Assembly (NCBI GenBank): GCA_047602055.1 | Contig: JASGIG010000001.1 | Span: forward strand, 1,364,001-1,428,000 | Direction of reading: 5' to 3' | Source: JAODBQ01 sp047602055 | GTDB taxonomy: Bacteria; Actinomycetota; Acidimicrobiia; Acidimicrobiales; Ilumatobacteraceae | Length of the DNA: 64,000 nucleotides | Shown here: piece after piece, positions 17,211-25,428 of the stretch | How positions within the stretch are numbered: position 1 is the first letter of the stretch | Layout of the letters: every line of letters starts with the position of its first letter | Position numbers and translations under genes: made by a program | The notes under the pieces: model-generated | What the model saw: the letters and a program-made list of their open reading frames with translations, nothing else | Told to the model about the DNA's origin: nothing | Databases searched by the model: none

Positions 17211-18355
17211 TGGCCCGCAACGTCCTCGCCGAGCATCCGGCCTACGTCGTCGGCATCGGTCTGCACCCCTACCAGCGCGCCAGCGAGACGACGTACGTCA
17301 CGCTCGGCCTCACCGCCGTGCGCGAGGCCGTGGCCGACGCCGGCCTGCAGTGGCCGGACGTGGAGAGCGCGTACGTCGGCAACTGCCGCATCGGCATGGC
17401 CGCCGGGCCGGCGATGCTGCGCTACATGGGCTCGACCGGCCTGGCTGTCGCCCAGGTCGAGAACGCCTTGGCCACCGGCTCGACGGCGTTCCGCCAGGCG
17501 GTCCACGACGTCGCCGCCGGCGTCGTCGACGTGTGCCTCGCGGTCGGTGTCGACAAGCCCGACGTGATGGGCGCCGGCCCGGCGAAGGCCAAGGTGCGCT
17601 CGCTCGCCGACGGGCTGATCCAGCCGTTCAGCCACTTCGCGATGCTCACCGAGCAGTACATGACGGCGACCGGCGCCCGCCCCGAGCAGATCGGGCTCGT
17701 CGCCGTCAAGAACCACCGCAACGGTGCGCTCAACCCCTACGCCCAGCGCCAGAAGGTGCGCACGTTGGAGGAGGTCATGGCCCCGCCGCAGATCTCCGGG
17801 GCGCTCACTCGTCTGCAGTGCACACCGGTCGGCGAGGGCGCGGCCGCGGTCATCGTCGCCTCCGCCGAGGCCATCGACCGGCTCGGCCTCGATCGCTCGC
17901 GCGCCGTCCGGGTGACGGCGTCGGCGTCGCGGCTGCAGGAGTACACGCCCGGCGTCAACCACGACGTCGCCCTGACCAAGGCGACGACGTTCCAGGCCTA
18001 CGAGCAGGCCGGCATCGAGCCGCACGATCTCGACGTGGTCGAGATGCACGACGCGTTCACCATCGAGGAACTGCTCTACCTCGAGGCGATGGGGCTGTGC
18101 GCCGAGGGTGAGGCCGTCGCCCACCTCGAGCGGGGCGACTACGACATCGGCGGGCGCCATGCCGTGAGCGCGTCCGGTGGCCTGCTGGCGATGGGTCATC
18201 CGACGGGGCCGACCGGCGTCGGTCAGGTCTGCGAGATCGTCCGCCAGCTGCGCGGCGAGGCCGGGCCCCGCCAGCACCCGAACGCCCGTGTCGGCCTCGC
18301 CCACATGGTCGGCGTCGGCGCGGTCTGCCTCGTCCACGTGCTCCAGAAGAACTGA
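17210..18355 (+). CDS. Thiolase-superfamily protein lacking the nucleophilic Cys (Ltp2-like)
   Basis: 381-residue thiolase/SCP2-type fold. The position of the acyl-accepting Cys (normally C in VENACASG or similar) reads VENALATGS, with Leu87. Elsewhere MHDAFTIEE (H280-D281) and MGHPTGPTG (329-335) are kept, so substrate-binding machinery remains. It cannot carry out ordinary thiolysis through a Cys acyl-enzyme. Ltp2 of the cholesterol side-chain pathway is a thiolase-fold retro-aldolase without that Cys and works with a DUF35 partner. The adjacent hydratase and DUF35 genes fit a hydration-then-retroaldol scheme (inference). Alternative: a non-catalytic or differently acting SCP2 homologue. 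Confidence 0.87.
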   Translation: MARNVLAEHPAYVVGIGLHPYQRASETTYVTLGLTAVREAVADAGLQWPDVESAYVGNCRIGMAAGPAMLRYMGSTGLAVAQVENALATGSTAFRQAVHDVAAGVVDVCLAVGVDKPDVMGAGPAKAKVRSLADGLIQPFSHFAMLTEQYMTATGARPEQIGLVAVKNHRNGALNPYAQRQKVRTLEEVMAPPQISGALTRLQCTPVGEGAAAVIVASAEAIDRLGLDRSRAVRVTASASRLQEYTPGVNHDVALTKATTFQAYEQAGIEPHDLDVVEMHDAFTIEELLYLEAMGLCAEGEAVAHLERGDYDIGGRHAVSASGGLLAMGHPTGPTGVGQVCEIVRQLRGEAGPRQHPNARVGLAHMVGVGAVCLVHVLQKN

Positions 18356-18416
18356 CGTCCGCAACGAACCCAGCACCGGTCGTTCGCACGACCACATCGA
18401 GAAGGGGAGTCCACCC

Positions 18417-20027
18417 ATGATCAGGTTCCGCCGCGCCCTCGCGGCTCTCACACTCGTCACGGCCGTCGCCGCGTGCAGCAGCGGCGGCGACAGCGACTCG
18501 TCCTCGCCGCCGGCGAGCACCACCGCACCGGCGCCGTCCGGCTCGACCGCCGGGACGGGCGGCACCACCGGGGCGCCGACCACCGGCGAGGCGCCCGCCG
18601 AGCGCAGTGCCGAGGTCGTCCTGACGATCCCCAACGACCCGGCGCCGCTCGATCCGATCCGGCTGGTGACGCCCACCGACCGCATCGTCGCCTCGGCCAT
18701 GATGGAACCGCTCGTCGAGCTCGACGACACCGGCAAGCTCGTCCCTGCGCTCGCCACGTCGTGGGACACCACCGATGCCCAGACCTGGGACGTCAAGCTG
18801 CGCGAAGGGGTGACCTTCTCCGACGGCACGCCGTTCGACGCCGCCGCGGTGGTGGCCAACTACGACCGCAGCCGCGACCCGGCACGCAACCCGCAGGCCG
18901 CCGGTCTCGCCGCGCTGATCAAGACGGTCACCGCCGTCGACGACCACACCGTGCAGTTCTCGCTGGCCGAGCCGATGGCCTCGTTCCCGGCGCTGCTCAA
19001 CGACACGTACTCGAACATGGTCTCGGCGGCGCTGCTGGCCGAGACCAACGACGTCGGCGCCAAGCCGATCGGCACCGGCCCGTTCACGCTCACCGAGCGC
19101 AACGCGTCGGAGATCGTCTTCACCCGCAACCCGAACTACTGGAACCCGGAGCTGCCGCGCTCGGAGCGGGTCGTGTTCAAGATCATCCCCGACACCCAAT
19201 CGCAGCTCGCCGCCCTGCAGGCCGGTGACGCCGACGTCATCGCCGGGACGGGGGCGACGACCAACGAGCAGGCCGCGGCGATCGACGGCCTCGAGGTGAC
19301 CCAGGTGCCCGGGATCGGCACGCTGCACATCATCCTCAACACCGTCGACGCCCCGTTCAGCGATCAGCGGGCCCGGATGGCGCTCGCCCACGCGACGGAC
19401 CGTGACGCGCTCCTGCTGTTCAACGACCCGCAGGGCGACGGCGAGATCGTCGACGGCCCGTGGCCGAGCGGCATGGGCCTGACCGGCGCGGCCAAGGCCA
19501 AGACGTTCCCGGCGTACGATCCGGCCAAGGCCCAGGCGCTCGTCGACGAGCTGGGTGGGCTGCACTTCGAGCTGCTGACCTACAACGTCGGCACCTACCC
19601 GCTGATGGCTCAGTTCCTGCAGGACATGTGGGCCAAGTCCGGCATCACCGTCGAGATCAAGGCGGTCGACGTGCAGACCGTCGTCGCCGAGACGACGGCG
19701 CGGAGCATGAGCGCGACGCTGACGACCTGGTCCGGCCGGCCGGATCCCGATCTCAACGCCAACCGCTACCTCAACGGTTCGCTGAACACGCCGACGGGCC
19801 TCAAGGACCCGACGATGGACGACCTGTTGAACCGTGCTCGCCACGCGACGGCGGAGGCCGAGCGCAAGGAGCTGTACCAGCAGGTCGTCGACCGGATCAG
19901 CGAGATCATGCCGATCCTGTACCTGTCGGGGCTCAACAAGTCGACCGTGACCACCGACGAGGTCGGCGGCATCTACCTGCCGCCCGACGGCAACCTGCGG
20001 GTTCAGCACCTGTACATCAAGGGCTGA
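18417..20027 (+). CDS. ABC transporter substrate-binding lipoprotein, family 5
   Basis: 536 residues. The signal sequence (RFRRALAALTLVTAVAAC) ends in a lipobox with Cys20. A Ser/Thr/Gly/Pro linker follows (about 21-65). The SBP_bac_5 domain includes DRIVASAMMEPLVELDD, LREGVTFSDGTPFDA and GTGPFTL. It captures the solute outside the membrane and delivers it to the permeases at 12090-13950. The RBS GAAGGGGAG precedes the ATG by 8 bp. It is separated from the thiolase gene by 61 bp, so it may have additional regulation of its own. Confidence 0.92.
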   Translation: MIRFRRALAALTLVTAVAACSSGGDSDSSSPPASTTAPAPSGSTAGTGGTTGAPTTGEAPAERSAEVVLTIPNDPAPLDPIRLVTPTDRIVASAMMEPLVELDDTGKLVPALATSWDTTDAQTWDVKLREGVTFSDGTPFDAAAVVANYDRSRDPARNPQAAGLAALIKTVTAVDDHTVQFSLAEPMASFPALLNDTYSNMVSAALLAETNDVGAKPIGTGPFTLTERNASEIVFTRNPNYWNPELPRSERVVFKIIPDTQSQLAALQAGDADVIAGTGATTNEQAAAIDGLEVTQVPGIGTLHIILNTVDAPFSDQRARMALAHATDRDALLLFNDPQGDGEIVDGPWPSGMGLTGAAKAKTFPAYDPAKAQALVDELGGLHFELLTYNVGTYPLMAQFLQDMWAKSGITVEIKAVDVQTVVAETTARSMSATLTTWSGRPDPDLNANRYLNGSLNTPTGLKDPTMDDLLNRARHATAEAERKELYQQVVDRISEIMPILYLSGLNKSTVTTDEVGGIYLPPDGNLRVQHLYIKG

Positions 20028-20055
20028 TCGTCCTGCTCGGCGCAGGCACCCCCCT

Positions 20056-20067
20056 CTCCGATCGGAG
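20056..20067. promoter_or_regulatory. Palindromic candidate operator CTCCGATCGGAG
   Basis: A perfect 12-bp palindrome lies 11 bp upstream of the TetR start codon at 20079. TetR regulators commonly bind a palindrome overlapping their own promoter. It could also interfere with ribosome binding, as the GGAGG at 20064-20068 partly overlaps it. Confidence 0.4.
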
Positions 20068-20078
20068 GTCCAGGAACG

Positions 20079-20777
20079 ATGCCGCCGAGTAGCGTTGGGC
20101 GTCGCATGGCGCGACGGACACAGCAGGAGCGCACCGAGCACTCGCGCCGCCGGCTGGTCAAGGCAGCGCTTGCGTTGATGGGAACCCAGGGGTACGCCGG
20201 CACCACGCTCGCGGAGATCGGCAGGGCCGCGGGCGTGAGCCGCGGGCTGGTCACCTACCACTTCGGCACCAAGGAAGCGTGCATCCGCGCCGTGTTGGAG
20301 GACGTTCGCCGCGGCACGGCGCGGGCCAATGCGGCGGCCGGGGAGCGAACCCGTGGCCTGGCCGCGCTCGACCGCGTGACCGAGGGCTACCTGCGCGGCT
20401 ACGTCACCGGTCATCCCGGCGGACGAGCGATCTTCGTGGCGATCACCGAGTCGATCAGCGCGACGCCGGAGCTGCGCGAGCTGACGACCGAGAACGACGA
20501 AGCCTTCCGGGGTGTCGTGCAGTGCCAGCTGCAGGAGGCCGTCGACGACGGCGAGCTCGCCGCCGGCGTCGACGTCGGCGTCCTGTCCGTGTTGGTCGTC
20601 GGGCTGCTGCGCGGCGTCGCGCTGCAGTGGCTCGTCCAGGAGGCGGCGGTCGACCTCGACCGTGTCGTCCCCGCGGTGCAGCGCATGGTGCACGCCAGCC
20701 TGGCGTGCGAGGCAGCAGCGCCCTCGGCCCGCACACCGCGCCGCCAGCCGAGGGCGCGCCGCCAGCCGTCGGCGTGA
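20079..20777 (+). CDS. TetR/AcrR-family transcriptional regulator
   Basis: 232 residues. The N-terminal helix-turn-helix reads LAEIGRAAGVSRGLVTYHFGTKEACIRAVL, and the ligand domain fills residues about 75-205. The C-terminus is Arg/Pro-rich. ATG 20079 has GGAGG 11 bp upstream; ATG 20106 (MARRTQQER) is an alternative nearer the domain start. As the last gene of the catabolic and transport block it is the natural candidate to control that block, perhaps sensing a CoA thioester (inference). Confidence 0.88.
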   Translation: MPPSSVGRRMARRTQQERTEHSRRRLVKAALALMGTQGYAGTTLAEIGRAAGVSRGLVTYHFGTKEACIRAVLEDVRRGTARANAAAGERTRGLAALDRVTEGYLRGYVTGHPGGRAIFVAITESISATPELRELTTENDEAFRGVVQCQLQEAVDDGELAAGVDVGVLSVLVVGLLRGVALQWLVQEAAVDLDRVVPAVQRMVHASLACEAAAPSARTPRRQPRARRQPSA

Positions 20778-20829
20778 CGATCGCCGGTCACCGAGCGCGA
20801 CGATGACCGATGGGCACCGGCGCGCGCCG

Positions 20830-21306
20830 GGGTCGTCGCCGAGCCCGCTGGGCACGCGCGGCTCGCCGCGCCCACGAAGAACCCCGAGCGGTGCACAGCG
20901 GGATCGCCGTCGTCGTCAACCGGCGCAAGCTTGCCGAGCGCACCGCCGCCGAGCTGCTCGGGCGCTCGCCGGCACCGGAGACGCTGATGCCCGCTGGATC
21001 GACGTGCTCAGGGCGACGTCTGTCGTGGGGCCGGGCGCGATCGAGTCGGCGACGTCGACGATCGAACGAGACAGCGACGGCAAGCGCAGGCGGCCGGCGG
21101 GGGCGACGACGATCGACCCCGGGATGACCGTCGACGCCAGCTGGAACGCCAGCGCCCGGGCGTGGCTGAAGCCCTCGCTCAGCGCAGCCGCCGGGTGCTG
21201 CCGGCGAACAGGCGGCGAACGCTCACGGCGCGGACCATCTGCAGGGCCCGCTCGCCGGTGACCCCGGCGGTCGCCGGCACGACGCTCGCGGTGCTCATCG
21301 CCGGCT
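20830..21306 (-). pseudogene. Remnant of a YihY/BrkB-family membrane protein gene
   Basis: Minus-strand frames give MSTASVVPATAGVTGERAL (from about 21306). After a frame change comes ALSEGFSHARALAFQLAS, TVIPGSIVVAPAGRLRLPS and DVADSIAPGPTTDV. The last segments match the N-terminal part of actinobacterial BrkB/YihY membrane proteins (HSRALAFQ...IPG...APGP). The frame shifts at least twice and only about 130 of roughly 300 residues are recognisable, so the gene is dead. No intact gene lies in 20778-22118. Confidence 0.55.
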
Positions 21307-21369
21307 CCTTCCGAGGTGCCCTCGCCCTCGCTTCGGCTCTTGGCGAACGCTGGCGCTGGTACCGGTGCC

Positions 21370-21934
21370 GCGGCGTCGTCGACCACGCTGCCGGCGCGCA
21401 GCCGCCTGCCGCCGAACACGATCGCGGCGAGTGTGAACCAGCCTCACCCGAGCGCCAGCCCGGCGGTGACGTCGTGCATGCCGCGGTGGACGCGGGCGCA
21501 GCCGACGAGCAGCGGGACCACCACCAGCACCACCATCAGCACCACCACGACGATCGTTCGCATCACGGTGCCGCGGCGGTGGAGGAACCCGACGACGCTG
21601 ATCGCCGAGTGGAAGACCGCAGCCGCCATGTGCCCTGACGGGAACGACGTCCCCGCGCCGGAATCGCCGAGGTGCTGGACTGGTGGCCGCGGGCGCTCGA
21701 CGATCGCCGTCGTCGTGATGAGTGCGGTGGCTTCGAGGACCATCGGGACGCCGATCGGCATCGGCTCCAGCCAACGCCGGAAGACGGCGGCCGCGGCCGC
21801 CGTGGCGAGCAGGGTCACGCCGATCTCGACGGACGCGTCGGCGAGCGTCAGCGCCTGCCAGGTGGCGCCGTCAGCAGCGCGCGGCGGCGCCGATCGGTGT
21901 GGTGCACGTGCCGGTCGACGTGCACGTCGGACAT
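21370..21934 (-). pseudogene. Degraded PAP2-superfamily phosphatase gene
   Basis: The minus-strand frame holds the PAP2 motifs IVERPRPPV, TSFPSGHMAAAVF and CARVHRGMHDVTAGLALG, with membrane helices between them. A TGA interrupts it where relatives continue into the last helix; the same frame resumes as GWFTLAAIVFGGRRL. Upstream, a likely start at 21934 (MSDVHVDRHVHH) is in another frame, so there is also a frameshift near 21870. It may have been a membrane lipid phosphatase next to the BrkB remnant. A truncated but active protein cannot be excluded, as the three catalytic motifs are intact. Confidence 0.6.
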
Positions 21935-22118
21935 GCTCGCGGACGAGCCCACAGGCGCTTCCTCCGCGGGGCGGGCCAGGGTGCCCTGCCGTACCTCGCG
22001 GCCGCGTCCCGCAAACGGGCGCACCGAGCACCCGGCATATGCCGGCGCCTCGTCGGCGGTCTTGCGGGCGAGCCAGGAAGGCGGACCCCGGAGCGACCCG
22101 GCGGTAGCCTCGGCTGGC

Positions 22119-22847
22119 ATGTCCGCGCCGTCGCCGATCGTGCTGTGGGACGTCGACGGCACCCTGTTGCGGGCGGCGAAGGCGGGGACGCGCAGCTTCG
22201 TGTCGGCGCTGCGCACCGTCGCCGGCGCCGAGTGGCCGACGGCCAAGCTCGACTTCGGCGGGCGCACCGATCCGAAGATCGCCGAGCTGATCCTCGACGC
22301 CGCGGGCTGCGACCTGGCCCTGGCGCCGCGGCTGCTCGCCGAGGTGCAGGCCGAGTACGAGCGCCGCGAGGCCGAGTTCGCCGCCGACACGTGGGCGCTC
22401 ACCGGCGTCCACGAGGTCATCGCCGCGCTCGACGATCGCGGGGTCGTTCAGGGCCTGGTCACCGGCAACCTCGAGCCGGTCGCCCGGATCAAGGTGCGCG
22501 GCGCCGGCCTCGGCGCGCCGCTGCGCTTCGACGTCGGCGGCTACGGCAGCGACCACATCGACCGCGCCGAGTTGGTCGCCACGGCGATGTGCCGGGCCGA
22601 GGCGGCTGGCCTGGACGTCGACCGGCAGCGGGTGTGGGTGATCGGCGACACCCGGCGCGACCTCGCCTGCGCCCGCGACAACGGCGTGCGCTGCGCGCTG
22701 GTCGCCACCGGGACGACGCCGTTCGAGACGCTCGCCGAGCTCGGGGCGGACCTGACGATCCGCTCGCTCGAAGCCCCGGAGGTCGCCGAGCTGATCGAGG
22801 CGATCGCCGCGCCGGCGGCGAGCACCGTCGCCACCGACGTTCGGTGA
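22119..22847 (+). CDS. HAD-superfamily hydrolase (phosphoglycolate phosphatase-like)
   Basis: 242 residues. Motif I is LWDVDGTLL (nucleophile and acid Asp), motif II is the Thr in GLVTGN, and motif IV is WVIGDTRRDLACARDNG. The helical cap of subclass I (residues about 20-85) contains FGGRTDPKIAEL. These enzymes remove phosphate from small molecules such as phosphoglycolate; the substrate is not determined. ATG 22119 is the first start that gives the whole motif I. The stop is followed by a perfect hairpin at 22861-22893. Confidence 0.85.
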   Translation: MSAPSPIVLWDVDGTLLRAAKAGTRSFVSALRTVAGAEWPTAKLDFGGRTDPKIAELILDAAGCDLALAPRLLAEVQAEYERREAEFAADTWALTGVHEVIAALDDRGVVQGLVTGNLEPVARIKVRGAGLGAPLRFDVGGYGSDHIDRAELVATAMCRAEAAGLDVDRQRVWVIGDTRRDLACARDNGVRCALVATGTTPFETLAELGADLTIRSLEAPEVAELIEAIAAPAASTVATDVR

Positions 22848-22860
22848 CCGGTGGGGTGGT

Positions 22861-22893
22861 GCGGAGGGGGCGGCGCTCCGCGATCCCCTCCGC
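22861..22893. terminator. Terminator-like hairpin after the HAD gene
   Basis: GCGGAGGGG at 22861-22869 pairs exactly with CCCCTCCGC at 22885-22893. It is 13 bp downstream of the HAD stop, with no T-tract. A similar hairpin sequence (GGAGGGGG with CCCCCTCC, same CTCCGCGAT loop) lies at 44456-44482, so it is also a dispersed repeat. Confidence 0.6.
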
Positions 22894-22999
22894 CGTGCGC
22901 CGACACGGTCTCCGTGAGGCGCACTGCAAGCTGGGTGCGGCCGCTGGCCGCCCCGGTCAACTCGACGGAACGAGTGAGCGTCGATGCGCTAGTCTCGCC

Positions 23000-23153
23000 G
23001 GCGGTGAAGGGGAGTAGCTCCTCGCCGGGAGATCGACACGCTGGGTGATGAGCCCCGGTCCCCGGGCCTGCTCCGGCGGGTGAGCAAGACCTTCGGCCAG
23101 ACGAACTACCACACGTGGGTCGTCGGGCCGAGGCGTCCCCGGCTCCTCGGCCC
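23000..23153 (+). ncRNA. yybP-ykoY-type manganese riboswitch with downstream hairpin
   Basis: The 5' part carries AAGGGGAGTAGC at 23007-23018 and the 3' part TGAGCAAGACCTTCG at 23081-23095. These correspond to the conserved flanks of the yybP-ykoY (Mn2+-sensing) aptamer, with paired segments between. Downstream, GGGCCGAGG (23125-23133) pairs perfectly with CCTCGGCCC (23145-23153), about 40 bp before the start codon, a suitable expression platform. The regulated gene is a GDT1-family exporter, a typical client of this riboswitch. The 150 bp upstream (22894-22999) probably hold the promoter; a possible -10 is TAGTCT at 22990-22995. Confidence 0.85.
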
Positions 23154-23192
23154 GGGAGGCACACGGCGAACCAGGAATGGAGCCCGACGAAG

Positions 23193-23762
23193 ATGGACGC
23201 GCTGCTGCTCTCCTTTGCCGTCATCTTCGTCGCCGAGCTCGGCGACAAGAGCCAGTTGATGGCGCTGACGTTCGCCACCCGCTACCGGGCGCTGCCGATC
23301 CTCATCGGCATCACGATCGCCACCGCCACCGTGCATGCCGTGTCGGTGGTCGTCGGCGGCGTGCTGTCCGTCGCCCTGCCGACCCGCCTGATCAACGTCC
23401 TCGCCGGACTGGCCTTTCTCGGCTTCGCGGCGTGGACGCTGCGCGGCGACAAGCTCGACGAGGACGAGGCGTCGAAGGCGACGCGCGACAGCCGCTCGGC
23501 GATCGTCGCCGCGAGCAGCGCGTTCTTCCTCGCCGAGCTGGGCGACAAGACGATGCTGGCGACGATCACGCTGGCGACGACGCACAGCCTGTTCTGGGTG
23601 TGGCTCGGCTCGACGATCGGGATGGTCGCCGCCGATGCGCTGGCGATCGGCGTCGGCAAGCTGCTCGGCACCCGCCTGCCGGAGCGGGCCATCCGCTACG
23701 GCGCTGCCGCAGCGTTCGTCGTGTTCGGCGTCCTCCTGCTGATCGAGGCCGCCGCCGGCTGA
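23193..23762 (+). CDS. TMEM165/GDT1 family (UPF0016) cation exporter, probably Mn2+
   Basis: 189-residue membrane protein with six predicted helices arranged as two related halves. Each half has the family signature: AELGDKSQLM near residue 14 and AELGDKTMLA near residue 112. Bacterial members (for example MneA) export manganese. A Mn riboswitch immediately upstream supports that role. The acidic loop DKLDEDEAS separates the halves. ATG 23193 is chosen because it begins directly at the first helix. Confidence 0.92.
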   Translation: MDALLLSFAVIFVAELGDKSQLMALTFATRYRALPILIGITIATATVHAVSVVVGGVLSVALPTRLINVLAGLAFLGFAAWTLRGDKLDEDEASKATRDSRSAIVAASSAFFLAELGDKTMLATITLATTHSLFWVWLGSTIGMVAADALAIGVGKLLGTRLPERAIRYGAAAAFVVFGVLLLIEAAAG

Positions 23763-23825
23763 GACGGCGACGCGGGCCGGGAAGTGTGTCGCTGATGGCA
23801 CGTCCTGCGGCCCGCGTCCGGCGGG

Positions 23826-24683
23826 TCAGCGGGCGCCGGCGCGACCGAGGACGGCGGCCGCCGCAGCGTGACCGGCGGCGCAGGCGGCGACGAGATCGGT
23901 CCCGGCGCCGGCGGTCCATGCGGCGAGGAAGCCGCCGGCGAACGCATCGCCGGCGCCGGTGGTGTCGCGCACGCGGTCGACGGCGACAGCCGGGACCTCC
24001 GTGATCGATCCGTCGGGCCGCACGACGAGCGCCGGCTGCGGGCCGCGCTTGACGACGACGGGCCACGGCGGGCAGGTGTCGATCACCCCGAGTGCCACCG
24101 CCTCGTCGTGGTTGGCGAAGACGATCGCCGGCGCCAGCTCGCCGAACAACTCGCACAGCGCGCCGGCGCCGAGCGCGTCGACGACCGACGTCGCCGAGAC
24201 GTCGACGGTCACGGCGCCGCCGGCGGCGCGCACGGTCCGGGCGGCGTCGACCAGCACCGTCGCCGCCGTCTGCAGCCCGTACGCCGGAACGTGCAGGACG
24301 GCCGTGCCGTCGAGCCACGCCGGGTCGATCCCTTGGAGGGCGGCGGCCGCGCCGCGGTCGGGGAACATCGTCCGCTCGCCGTCGGGATCGACGAGGACGA
24401 CGACGGTTCCGGTGCGCCCGCCGCGCTGGACGCGCACGTCGACGCCGGCGGCGCCGAGCTGGGCGGCGAGCACGTCCCCTGATCCGTCGTCGCCGACGCG
24501 CCCGACGAAGCGCGCCCGCCCGCCGGCGCGGGCCACCGCAGCGGCGACGTTCGCCGCACTGCCACCGGGCGAGCGGCGCACCGCCGCCGGGTTGTCGGTC
24601 CCGACGGTCACCGGCCCGGTGAGCCAGACGACGACGTCCTCGACCAGATCACCGACGACCGTCACCGCGCCGCCGCCACTCAC
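23826..24683 (-). CDS. PfkB-family carbohydrate/nucleoside kinase
   Basis: 285 residues. The N-terminal PfkB signature is GGSAANVAAAVARAGG (about 40-55). The catalytic and anion-hole motif is DTTGAGDAFAGGFLAAW (about 240-256) with the base Asp. It resembles ribokinase or sugar kinases; the phosphoryl acceptor cannot be predicted. It starts with GTG 24683. Between it and the upstream DUF4916 gene on the same strand lies a nested palindrome (24709-24789). Confidence 0.85.
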   Translation of the reverse strand: MSGGGAVTVVGDLVEDVVVWLTGPVTVGTDNPAAVRRSPGGSAANVAAAVARAGGRARFVGRVGDDGSGDVLAAQLGAAGVDVRVQRGGRTGTVVVLVDPDGERTMFPDRGAAAALQGIDPAWLDGTAVLHVPAYGLQTAATVLVDAARTVRAAGGAVTVDVSATSVVDALGAGALCELFGELAPAIVFANHDEAVALGVIDTCPPWPVVVKRGPQPALVVRPDGSITEVPAVAVDRVRDTTGAGDAFAGGFLAAWTAGAGTDLVAACAAGHAAAAAVLGRAGAR

Positions 24684-24708
24684 GTCGTCATCCCGCGGGC
24701 GTCGGGCC

Positions 24709-24789
24709 TTGGAGTGTCAGCGGTGCGATGGAGTGGCTGCCGCGCGACGGGGGCGCGGAATCCACTCCATCGCGCACGTGGCACTCCAA
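24709..24789. repeat. Nested perfect inverted repeats
   Basis: Inner arms GCGATGGAGTGG (24725-24736) and 24762-24773 are exactly complementary. Outer arms TTGGAGTG (24709-24716) and CACTCCAA (24782-24789) also pair. A further GGCACTCCATGCGG lies at 24800-24813. This occupies nearly the whole 132-bp gap. It may terminate the DUF4916 transcript or be another REP-like element. Confidence 0.85.
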
Positions 24790-24815
24790 CCGCGCGCCTG
24801 GCACTCCATGCGGGA

Positions 24816-25352
24816 TCAGGGGAGGGCACCGACGTGGGCGAGGGCCAGGCGAATGAGGCGGTCCTGACCGCCGGTCATCTCTCGGCGGACCCGGTCGCTG
24901 ACCGCCTCGGCCGGCGTGAACCAGGCGAGATCGAGCGCCTCCTGCGTCGGCTGGCAGTCGCCGGCGACCGGCACGACGAACGCCAGGCTGACGGCGTGGT
25001 GGCGGGGGTCGTGGAAGCCGCTCATCTCCGGGCTGGGGAAGTACTCGACGATCGTGAACGGGGCGACGCCCGGCGGGATGTTCGGCAGCGCCACCGGGCC
25101 GAGGTCCTTCTCCAGGTGGCGCAGCAGGGCGTCACGGACCCGCTCGCCGAACAGCACCCGGCCGGACACCACCATCCGGCTCAGGGTCCCGTCGGCCGCC
25201 TGGCGCAGCAGCAGCCCGACGTGGGTGACCTGGCCGAGCTCGTCGACGCGTACGGGCACGGCGTCGACGTAGACGAGGGGCACGTTCGCCCGGATGCTCT
25301 CCAGCTCCGAACGTGAGAGCCAGCCGGATTTCGTGTCGAGGTAGTCGCTCAT
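24816..25352 (-). CDS. DUF4916 (NUDIX-like) protein
   Basis: 178 residues beginning MSDYLDTKSGWLSRSELESI. The NUDIX-like core includes PLVYVDAVPVRVDELGQV, VSGRVLFGERVRDALLRHLEKDLG and VEYFPSPEMSGFHDPRHHAVSLAFVV. The classical GX5EX7REUXEEXGU box is not intact, so hydrolase activity is uncertain. Family members occur throughout the actinobacteria without known function. ATG 25352 overlaps the stop of a tiny upstream frame (TGATG), which suggests translational coupling. Confidence 0.8.
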   Translation of the reverse strand: MSDYLDTKSGWLSRSELESIRANVPLVYVDAVPVRVDELGQVTHVGLLLRQAADGTLSRMVVSGRVLFGERVRDALLRHLEKDLGPVALPNIPPGVAPFTIVEYFPSPEMSGFHDPRHHAVSLAFVVPVAGDCQPTQEALDLAWFTPAEAVSDRVRREMTGGQDRLIRLALAHVGALP

Positions 25353-25426
25353 CAGGGTCCCGTGAAGTAGCCGTTGCCGACGATGATGATGACATGCGCC
25401 TGGCGGATCACGAAGACGTCGTGCAT
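25352..25426 (-). CDS. Possible 24-residue small ORF between two genes
   Basis: ATG 25426 lies 2 bp after the TAG of the upstream hypothetical gene. The frame MHDVFVIRQAHVIIIVGNGY... ends in a TGA that shares one base with the next start codon. The tight fit on both sides and the hydrophobic centre suggest a translated spacer or coupling peptide, but there is no homology evidence. Confidence 0.3.
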   Translation of the reverse strand: MHDVFVIRQAHVIIIVGNGYFTGP

Positions 25427-25428
25427 CG

